DNA from: UMGS1279 sp045540715
GTDB taxonomy: Bacteria; Bacillota; Clostridia; Oscillospirales; Acutalibacteraceae
Direction: 5' to 3'
Length of the DNA stretch: 64,000 nucleotides
Assembly: GCA_045540715.1 (NCBI GenBank)
Contig: JAZQHT010000013.1
Location: 1 to 64,000, forward strand
The stretch's first letter is position 1. Each line of letters begins with the position of its first letter. Below the pieces are notes generated by a model that did no database searches, was not told where the DNA came from, and saw only the letters and a program-made list of their open reading frames with translations. This document shows, piece by piece, positions 7,544 through 14,347 of the stretch. The translations under genes and the position numbers were made by a program.

Positions 7544-8236
7544 ATGAATTATTCTCATGAAGTACAAAATATGTGCCCACTTGCAAAAGGCGCATATCAC
7601 GGCCCTGCTCCTATTCCTGAAGAAGGTAAATGGGTACAGGTAAAAGAAGTTAAAGACATTTCAGGTTTAACACACGGTATTGGCTGGTGTGCACCTCAAC
7701 AAGGCGCTTGTAAATTAAGTCTTAACGTTAAAGAAGGCGTAATTGAAGAAGCTTTAGTTGAAACAATCGGTTGCTCGGGTATGACCCACTCTGCCGCTAT
7801 GGCAAGTGAAATTTTAGTTGGTAAAACCCTACTTGAAGCACTTAATACCGACCTTGTTTGCGATGCTATTAATACTGCAATGCGCGAACTATTCTTACAA
7901 ATCGTTTATGGTAGAACTCAAACAGCTTTCTCTGAAGACGGTCTTCCAATTGGTGCCGGCTTAGAAGACTTAGGTAAAGGCCTACGTTCTCAAACAGGTA
8001 CAACCTATGCAACAAAGGTTAAAGGTCCTCGTTACTTAGAGCTTGCTGAAGGTTATATCACTAAATGTGCAGTTGATGAAAACAACACCATTATTGGCTA
8101 TAAATTTGTTCACCTTGGCAAAATGATGGAAATGATTAAAAAAGGTATGGACGCTAACGAAGCTTTAGCAAAAGCTAGCGGCCAATACGGACGTGTTGAT
8201 GATGCAGCTCGCCTCATCGACCCCCGTGAAGAATAA
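7544..8236 (+). CDS. iron-sulfur cluster assembly scaffold-like protein (NifU/IscU N-terminal domain type)
   Basis: This 230-aa protein resembles the NifU/IscU scaffold fold (Cys49, Cys56, Cys77 in TIGCSGMTH, Cys106) but differs from classical IscU in length, with N- and C-terminal extensions. Proteins of this kind commonly sit beside GGGtGRT genes in Clostridia, and here the next gene starts 18 bases later. A role in Fe-S assembly or in metallating the partner is inferred from the fold only. Third-position C and T are used more freely than in neighbours, as expected for high expression. Confidence 0.8.
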   Translation: MNYSHEVQNMCPLAKGAYHGPAPIPEEGKWVQVKEVKDISGLTHGIGWCAPQQGACKLSLNVKEGVIEEALVETIGCSGMTHSAAMASEILVGKTLLEALNTDLVCDAINTAMRELFLQIVYGRTQTAFSEDGLPIGAGLEDLGKGLRSQTGTTYATKVKGPRYLELAEGYITKCAVDENNTIIGYKFVHLGKMMEMIKKGMDANEALAKASGQYGRVDDAARLIDPREE

Positions 8237-8254
8237 TTAGGGAGGTAACAGATT

Positions 8255-9256
8255 ATGCCATTATTTGAAAGCTATGAAAGAAGAATTAATCAAATAAATG
8301 CAGAGCTAAATAAGCACGGCATTGCTTCTATTGAAGAAGCAAAAGAAATTTGCGATAACGCCGGCGTTGACGCTTACGGTATTGTTAAAAGCATCCAACC
8401 AATCTGCTTTGAAAATGCTGCTTGGGCTTACGTTGTAGGTTGCGCAATTGCTATTAAAGATAAGGTTGCTTCCGCTGCTGAAGCTGCAGAAAAAATCGGT
8501 TTAGGTTTACAATCTTTCTGTATCCCCGGTTCTGTTGCTGACGACCGTAAGGTTGGTATTGGCCACGGTAACTTAGGCGCTATGTTACTTCGTGAAGAAA
8601 CAAAATGTTTCGCATTTTTAGCAGGTCACGAATCTTTTGCTGCTGCAGAAGGTGCTATCGGTCTTGCTCGTAGTGCTAACAAAGCAAGAAAAGAACCCCT
8701 ACGCGTTATTTTAAACGGTTTAGGTAAAGACGCTGCTCAAATCATTTCTCGTATTAACGGTTTTACTTACGTTCAAACTAAGTTCGACTATTACACAGGC
8801 GAGCTTGCCATCGTTAACGAAACCGCTTATTCTACCGGCGAACGTTCAAAAGTTCGTTGCTACGGTGCTGACGACGTTCGTGAAGGCGTTGCAATTATGC
8901 ACAAAGAAGGCGTTGACGTTTCTATTACAGGTAACTCCACTAACCCCACCCGTTTCCAACACCCTGTTGCAGGTACTTACAAAAAAGAATGTATCGAACA
9001 AGGTAAAAAATACTTCTCTGTTGCTTCCGGTGGCGGTACAGGTAGAACCCTTCACCCAGATAATATGGCTGCAGGTCCTGCTTCTTACGGTATGACCGAC
9101 ACTATGGGCCGTATGCACTCTGACGCACAATTTGCAGGTTCTTCTTCCGTTCCTGCTCACGTTGAAATGATGGGTCTAATAGGAGCTGGTAACAACCCAA
9201 TGGTTGGTATGACAGTTGCATGTGCAGTTGCAGTTAACGAAGCGCTTAATAAATAA
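8255..9256 (+). CDS. GGGtGRT family protein
   Basis: This 333-aa protein belongs to the family named for its GGGtGRT motif, seen here at residues 259-265 within FSVASGGGTGRTLHPDNMA. It has no signal or membrane segment, several cysteines (for example 33, 51, 63, 89, 118, 202, 246) and a glycine-rich C-terminus. The function of the family is not established as far as I know. The NifU-like partner immediately upstream suggests an Fe-S or thiol-metal connection. The last 96 bp are duplicated 1.16 kb downstream (10416-10511). Confidence 0.9.
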   Translation: MPLFESYERRINQINAELNKHGIASIEEAKEICDNAGVDAYGIVKSIQPICFENAAWAYVVGCAIAIKDKVASAAEAAEKIGLGLQSFCIPGSVADDRKVGIGHGNLGAMLLREETKCFAFLAGHESFAAAEGAIGLARSANKARKEPLRVILNGLGKDAAQIISRINGFTYVQTKFDYYTGELAIVNETAYSTGERSKVRCYGADDVREGVAIMHKEGVDVSITGNSTNPTRFQHPVAGTYKKECIEQGKKYFSVASGGGTGRTLHPDNMAAGPASYGMTDTMGRMHSDAQFAGSSSVPAHVEMMGLIGAGNNPMVGMTVACAVAVNEALNK

Positions 9257-9331
9257 GGGTTTTCAAGGCTTTTTGAAGCTTTCGGGCAACCCCAAAAAGA
9301 CCTGATTCAAAAATTTAACACTTAAAAAAGT

Positions 9332-9380
9332 TGGACACATCATTTTTGAGGTTTTACCTTATGATGTGTCCATATTTTTT
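9332..9380 (+). terminator. terminator of the GGGtGRT unit
   Basis: A perfect 12-bp stem, TGGACACATCAT (9332-9343) with ATGATGTGTCCA (9361-9372), has a 17-nt loop holding a small AGGT/ACCT inner stem. It is followed by a T-rich run. Confidence 0.85.
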
Positions 9381-9411
9381 TGTATTAAAAGAGAGGTATT
9401 ACTTGGAAGAT

Positions 9412-10155
9412 TTAAACCTGAAACTGCCACTTGTTATAAGTCAAGCTACCATCCCTACAGTGGACGTAGATTATGCGCTTGTTTTCTATTAAAGAACCGG
9501 ATAAGTACCGCTCAATAACGGGACCATTTTCATAATATTCTTCCATTGTTCCGTCAAAGAAGATATTTAATATTCCTTCAAAACAGGGGTCTGTAATTGG
9601 GGAACTATTAAGTAAAGAACTGTTCATATCATCCCAATTGAAGGGAATCACACCAAATACAGTAGCATCTATGTTGATTCTGGTGTTTGGGAGGTATATA
9701 GTTTCAAGGTTTGTACAGTCTCTAAAACAATATTCTCCAATATGCTCGACGCCTTTCTCAACTTTGAGTTCCACAAGACCCGAACATCCGTCAAAGGCAT
9801 ATGCACTTACCCTATGGATATGTGAGGGGATCGTTAGTTTTTTGAGCTTGGTCTGCCCACAAAAAGCAAATGGACCTATCTCTTTTACATATTCTGGGAT
9901 TTTAGTTTTATAACAACCAACCAACAACACACCGCTTGTTTTGTCAACAATTGCATTGCAGCCGTTTTTGCTTGTAAACCACCGGTTATTTTCATCTACC
10001 TCAATTGATTCAAGGTTCGGACACATAGAAAATGCTTCGGCTCCTATAAAACGAACGTTTTTGCCTATGTGAATTTTCCTGATGCCTGAATTTCCTTTAT
10101 GTGCTATTTCCGGTATTTTGACAGCATCAATAAATAAAATTCCGTTGTTATCCAT
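9412..10155 (-). CDS. BspA-type leucine-rich-repeat protein
   Basis: This 247-aa protein has about five LRR_5/BspA-type repeats (patterns such as IRKIHIGKNVRFIGAEAFSMCPNLESIEV and VKEIGPFAFCGQTKLKKLTIP). These are structural modules for protein binding. There is no signal peptide, so it appears cytoplasmic, unlike surface BspA proteins. The last 60 residues have no recognisable repeat. Codon and base usage look more GC-rich than the neighbours. It sits inside a segment flanked by duplicated GGGtGRT gene ends, which suggests acquisition. Function is unknown. Confidence 0.8.
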   Translation of the reverse strand: MDNNGILFIDAVKIPEIAHKGNSGIRKIHIGKNVRFIGAEAFSMCPNLESIEVDENNRWFTSKNGCNAIVDKTSGVLLVGCYKTKIPEYVKEIGPFAFCGQTKLKKLTIPSHIHRVSAYAFDGCSGLVELKVEKGVEHIGEYCFRDCTNLETIYLPNTRINIDATVFGVIPFNWDDMNSSLLNSSPITDPCFEGILNIFFDGTMEEYYENGPVIERYLSGSLIENKRIIYVHCRDGSLTYNKWQFQV

Positions 10156-10415
10156 ACCTTCTCTTCTTTCTATTATAGATTAATCATATTATAACACATT
10201 ATTCTTAAAATGTTTAACATTTTTTCTTATAAGTTTAATTTATTAAACAAACGCGCTTACAAACATATAAAAACGCGTTATAATGTGGTTAAGAAAACTC
10301 AAAACGATGTGTTTGGTGGGAAAATTTTTACAACAAAATAGTGTTAAAAAGCAAGTCATATCAAGGCTTTCGGGCTATATTCTAAAAAGATATCTTTTAT
10401 ACTGATTCAGAGTGC
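10156..10415. other. non-coding stretch between the LRR gene and the GGGtGRT remnant
   Basis: It contains an extended -10 promoter element for the LRR gene (TGT-TATAAT read on the minus strand at 10188-10193, weak -35). It also contains a stretch at about 10304-10395 resembling part of the 23.4 kb tRNA-Ser-associated repeat (AATTTTTACA...AGTGTTAAAAA...TTTCGGG...TATTCTAAAAA). The segment TCAAGGCTTT...TTCGGGC...AAAAAGA...TGATTCA (about 10364-10409) also resembles 9263-9309. No gene is seen. Confidence 0.55.
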
Positions 10416-10511
10416 GTTGAAATGATGGGTCTTATTGGTGCAGGTAACAACCCAATGGTTGGTATGACAGTTGCTTGTGCAGTTGCAGTTAACGAAGCAT
10501 TAAATAAATAA
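10416..10511 (+). pseudogene. duplicated 3' end of the GGGtGRT gene
   Basis: These 96 bases match 9161-9256 and encode the identical last 31 residues of the GGGtGRT protein plus the stop. Eight base differences fall in seven codons and every one is synonymous. There is no start codon or ribosome site, so it is a remnant and not a gene. Synonymous-only divergence means the copy descends from a homologous functional allele and not from a recent copy of the neighbouring gene. Confidence 0.9.
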
Positions 10512-10530
10512 TTCATCATTAAAAAATTAA

Positions 10531-10556
10531 AAGGACTTGGATTTTTCCAAGTCCTT
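10531..10556. terminator. bidirectional terminator
   Basis: AAGGACTTGG and CCAAGTCCTT form a 10-bp stem with a 6-nt loop, flanked by A- and T-rich runs. It follows the GGGtGRT remnant on the plus strand and the lipoprotein gene on the minus strand. Confidence 0.8.
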
Positions 10557-10560
10557 TATT

Positions 10561-11634
10561 TTATTCTATTTTTGTGTTTTGTGTGCCGTCTATTCTAACA
10601 CGATAAAGCCCATCAGAATAATAAGTGGCGTGGTTATCAGAGTGGTAAAAAACCTTGGCAGATTGATAATATATCCAATCCCCTACTACTGCAAAATTCA
10701 TGGTTTCGCAATCGTTTAACTTTTGCATTTTTGTTCCGTCAATCTTCATTTTATAAAGATTATTTTGCGATTTTACGCTCTCTTCTTCTGAAAAGGTGAA
10801 ATAAACCCAATCGTCTTGAATAACAGGATTCATGCCCGATCTTTTTAAAAGTTCTACCCTATTAGTGCCGTCGATATTCTCGCAATCCAAACCACCCGAA
10901 GAGTATTTTTTACCTTTATAAATTATCATTTCTTGAGAGCCGGCATCTTTATAATGTTTTAAATTTTTGCCATCTAAATCGACTTGGCAAACATCAATAT
11001 TATTACCAAAATAAATTTTATCTTCGGTTATTTGCAAATTATCTCCAACAAATTCGTGTTGTAATAAAATAACGTCGTTGGTTTTATCTAAATTTGCACG
11101 ATGCAAAGTATCATCTGCCGGATCTGTATAATAAAAATAACCGTTAACTACTTGAAAATTATAAACGCCTTCGTATAAAACGTAAAACGATTTACCCATT
11201 GACCCATCTGTTTTAATTTTTACGTATTTACCATTATAATCACTTATATTACCTAAATAGAAATATAGCCACTCGCCATAAACACTTAAATATTGTGTGT
11301 AATATTTTGAATTGGTGTGTTCATATATAAGCTGATGATTCGAACCATCGGTATTGATTTTGTTAATACCATCATCTGTAACGTAATATATCCAGTCGTC
11401 TTGAATTGCGGCAATACCACCATTGTTTCTTAAATTGCCACAAGAGTTACCTTCTTTAAATTCTGTTGGTAGTTTTAAATTTGTATTATTAACGCCACTT
11501 CCATATATTTTAGAGCCTACAATGTCGTTAATAATAGCATTTAATTTATTATCATCAACGGTGCATCCGCTAAAACTTATAGCAAGTAGCACTAAAGATA
11601 AAATTATACTTGTTATTTTAAGTGTGCGCTTCAT
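10561..11634 (-). CDS. DUF5050-type beta-propeller lipoprotein
   Basis: This 357-aa protein is predicted to be secreted and lipid-anchored (signal peptide ending ISFSGC, Cys at about residue 24). The mature part is built from five to six repeats with D-x-WIYY or W-V-Y-F and L-Y-R-x-x-IDGT signatures, typical of DUF5050 propeller-like proteins. The ligand is unknown. The frame is open to 11769, but the ATG at 11634 has the ribosome site GGTGGTGAT and starts the signal peptide. Confidence 0.8.
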   Translation of the reverse strand: MKRTLKITSIILSLVLLAISFSGCTVDDNKLNAIINDIVGSKIYGSGVNNTNLKLPTEFKEGNSCGNLRNNGGIAAIQDDWIYYVTDDGINKINTDGSNHQLIYEHTNSKYYTQYLSVYGEWLYFYLGNISDYNGKYVKIKTDGSMGKSFYVLYEGVYNFQVVNGYFYYTDPADDTLHRANLDKTNDVILLQHEFVGDNLQITEDKIYFGNNIDVCQVDLDGKNLKHYKDAGSQEMIIYKGKKYSSGGLDCENIDGTNRVELLKRSGMNPVIQDDWVYFTFSEEESVKSQNNLYKMKIDGTKMQKLNDCETMNFAVVGDWIYYQSAKVFYHSDNHATYYSDGLYRVRIDGTQNTKIE

Positions 11635-11652
11635 TATATCACCACCAATATT

Positions 11653-11681
11653 ATTATAACATATTGATATTTTAATTTCAA
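11653..11681 (-). promoter_or_regulatory. promoter of the DUF5050 lipoprotein gene
   Basis: On the minus strand -35 TTGAAA (11676-11681), 17 nt, extended -10 TGT-TATAAT (11653-11658). Confidence 0.75.
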
Positions 11682-11696
11682 TATACCTAACAATAA

Positions 11697-11727
11697 CGTA
11701 AAAAGGACTTGAAAACTCAAGTCCTTT
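11697..11727 (-). terminator. terminator of the glycosidase operon
   Basis: An 11-bp stem AAAGGACTTGA/TCAAGTCCTTT has a 4-nt loop and is followed on the minus strand by TTTTTA. The stem shares AAGGACTTG with the terminator at 10531-10556. Confidence 0.85.
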
Positions 11728-11732
11728 AATTA

Positions 11733-14324
11733 TTAATCTTCTCTTGTGGTGTAAATTACAACCGAGCAAGACGGAATAACATCTTTAAGGTTATTTTCAA
11801 CCTCAAAGCTTTTATCTATTCCGGCAAGTCTTCCGCGGTCATCGGGCTTGGTTATAAAGCCCGAATATGTGTGGCGGTTTAATTTTTCGTTTAAAGCATT
11901 TTTAAACTCTAAATTTATAGCCTTTGAGTCTTTACCATTATTTACAACAACCACCGTTTTAACCTTATTTTCTTTATCGGTTAACATAGCATAGAATAAG
12001 GTTTTTCCCTTTTTCCAATCGGTTTCAATAACGGTATCTAAATGCTTTGCATAACGACCAAATAAACCAATGCCGTAATATTCAATATGCGGTGTATAAT
12101 TGTGATTTAGTGGTGGAGCCATACCTGTTAGGTGCACACCATCAACAAATTCTCTGTTATTAGAGTGTCCGTTAACCCATTGTTGATCAAAAATAGACCA
12201 ATAAGAAATACCTCTTAAATGGCGTTTAAAACCTGCAATTGCACCCGAAACAACACCGGGCGCTAAATGTAAACGCTTTTCGGGTTTATAATATGGTTCA
12301 CCCACAAAAAATTCATCAGAGAACAAATTAACATCGCTGCCGTTATCACGAATAACGTTTTGTAAATTTCTAAAGCCTTCGTCAAAGAAATTAAATTTCA
12401 AATCGGGAATTTCGGTATGTTCAACCTCATCTATACCTTCAAGACCGGGGCCTGTATGGGTTGAATAAATATCAATCATCTTCTTATCGGGAAGGTGCTT
12501 TAAAACATAGTCGAGTAAAAGCATATCCTTTTCTTTTGTGGTAAAGGGTGCTTGATTAGGTCCCATAATTAAAATTTTATCGCGAATACCGTGTTCTTCT
12601 AATTTTTCGTTTAGGCCTATAACCATTTCAACATAGTCTTGCGACCAGGTATCAAACTTATATAGCTCCCAACGTGGCTCTGTAAATACTAATGCATATT
12701 TAACGTTATCGGCACCATTTTTCCAAAAAGCTTCAAAGCTTTGAGCAACCCATTCACCATAACGGCGGGCGGCCTTTTTAATTCTTATTTGGTGTTCATT
12801 TAAACCTGTAAAATCAAGGTTTTTACTTTCACCATAAAAATCTTCGCCTTCACCGTGAAGATATGGGTGGTCTTTATACCAAATATCTAAATGCCCACTA
12901 TCTAAAGCATAATAATCAATTAACCAACCACAGGTTAAAATAACGTCTATACCACGCTTTTTAACCTCACGAGCAGCTCTGAATATATCATGAATATCTT
13001 GGTTTTCCCAGTCCCAACCGTTAAACTTTTTGTCAAGTGGCACCGACCAGGTTGAACGCCACATCGCACGAACAGCCGTAATACCGATACGTTCTAATCG
13101 GTCGAACTCGTCGGTAGCTTGTTGCTCGGTATATTCACGACCTGCATCGTCCTTCATATAAGAAGTTAAATGATAAACGCCCATATTCATAGCGCTCATA
13201 GTTTCGCCATATTTACCCTTATCATTATAAATGGGCATATGAACTACATTTTCGCTATTTAAAGCAATTTCACTTACCTTTTCGCGTGTTTCGGCAGTTT
13301 CAACGAACTCTTCGTCAATAACAGTATCGTTAATGCATTCCAACATTACGTCTAATGCAGAAGAGCCCACTTCGTAAGAATAAAGCTTTTGACCATTTGA
13401 TAAAATGGCGTATGGTGTAAAACTAATTGGTTCTTTAATTTTTTCTTCAGCTATTCCCGTTACAACAACGCTATCGCTACCCTCTAAAATAAGGGTTTTC
13501 TTTTCTTCACCATTAAAGCCAACCTCAACGCCTAACTCTTTAATTGTAAGACCATCAAAATCGGCAAGCATTTTTTCTTTATCAAATTCAACTAAATACT
13601 CTAAAGAAAGTCCGTTTTGATTATACGGTTTAATTCCGTTAACGCTAATACCGGCAATAACGTCTAAATTAGCCTTGCCGTTTTCAATATCTTCTTTTTT
13701 ATATAAAGCTAAATCATCTAAATAAATTGGCTCAGTAGCATGATTGGGCGCTGAATATTGAAGACCAATTTTTAGCTTATTATACCCCTTTGAATTAAAC
13801 TCAAAGTCTATTCTTTGCCAACGATCGTGCACTGTTTTTTCGGCGCCGTCAATAAAGCCGTCAAAATACTTCCAAGTAAATGGATCGCCAAGCCACCACT
13901 CACCATTACAAGCCGTCATTTCGCTATTGGGATTAGTTACGCAAACATAATTCCAAAGTGGTGTTTGTTTTGAATTTTCATGAGATTTGAAATAGTAATA
14001 GAAGCTAAAAACATAATCAGTATTAGGTTCTACATCTACAACCCTCATTAAAATTGTGTTTCTAAAATCACACTTTAAGCTTTGCTTGCCGCTATGAGCC
14101 ATTTCATCGGTTACTATACCGTAGGTTTTAAAGGCATCTGAAGCATACCACTCTTCTGAATACCATTTGCCAAGTATTTTATAAATTTGGCGTTCTTTGC
14201 TAACGTGTTCAAAACTTCCGTCTTTAATAACGCCAACTGCCCCTTCCGGCTTTGGTGTTACAATTTTTGATGATTTTATTTTAAAGGTATTACATTTTTC
14301 GTTTGATAGTTTTAACACTTTCAT
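11733..14324 (-). CDS. cytoplasmic clan-A-like glycoside hydrolase with N-terminal carbohydrate-binding-like domain
   Basis: This 863-aa protein has a beta-sandwich N-terminal region (about 30-210) resembling CBM4/9-type modules (DGSFEH start, EMAHSGKQSLK, DRWQRIDFEF, IYLDDLALYK). A linker domain (220-345) follows, then a TIM-barrel-like region from about 370. The probable acid/base Glu549 (FTEPRW) and nucleophile Glu671 (LFSDEFF) stand 122 residues apart, as in clan GH-A. A small C-terminal beta domain follows. There is no signal peptide. It overlaps in design with the next upstream gene, its paralogue, 23 nt away. The substrate is unknown and I cannot assign a GH family. Confidence 0.75.
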   Translation of the reverse strand: MKVLKLSNEKCNTFKIKSSKIVTPKPEGAVGVIKDGSFEHVSKERQIYKILGKWYSEEWYASDAFKTYGIVTDEMAHSGKQSLKCDFRNTILMRVVDVEPNTDYVFSFYYYFKSHENSKQTPLWNYVCVTNPNSEMTACNGEWWLGDPFTWKYFDGFIDGAEKTVHDRWQRIDFEFNSKGYNKLKIGLQYSAPNHATEPIYLDDLALYKKEDIENGKANLDVIAGISVNGIKPYNQNGLSLEYLVEFDKEKMLADFDGLTIKELGVEVGFNGEEKKTLILEGSDSVVVTGIAEEKIKEPISFTPYAILSNGQKLYSYEVGSSALDVMLECINDTVIDEEFVETAETREKVSEIALNSENVVHMPIYNDKGKYGETMSAMNMGVYHLTSYMKDDAGREYTEQQATDEFDRLERIGITAVRAMWRSTWSVPLDKKFNGWDWENQDIHDIFRAAREVKKRGIDVILTCGWLIDYYALDSGHLDIWYKDHPYLHGEGEDFYGESKNLDFTGLNEHQIRIKKAARRYGEWVAQSFEAFWKNGADNVKYALVFTEPRWELYKFDTWSQDYVEMVIGLNEKLEEHGIRDKILIMGPNQAPFTTKEKDMLLLDYVLKHLPDKKMIDIYSTHTGPGLEGIDEVEHTEIPDLKFNFFDEGFRNLQNVIRDNGSDVNLFSDEFFVGEPYYKPEKRLHLAPGVVSGAIAGFKRHLRGISYWSIFDQQWVNGHSNNREFVDGVHLTGMAPPLNHNYTPHIEYYGIGLFGRYAKHLDTVIETDWKKGKTLFYAMLTDKENKVKTVVVVNNGKDSKAINLEFKNALNEKLNRHTYSGFITKPDDRGRLAGIDKSFEVENNLKDVIPSCSVVIYTTRED

Positions 14325-14347
14325 ATTATCTATCTCCCTAAAAAATA

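Noticed and set aside
8846..9160. Antisense frame of 104 codons within the GGGtGRT gene
   Set aside because: It lies wholly inside a well-conserved gene, has no ribosome site and has an implausible composition.
9257..10415. Insertion sequence between the GGGtGRT copies
   Set aside because: No transposase, no terminal inverted repeats and no short target duplication. The only gene is an LRR protein on the minus strand.
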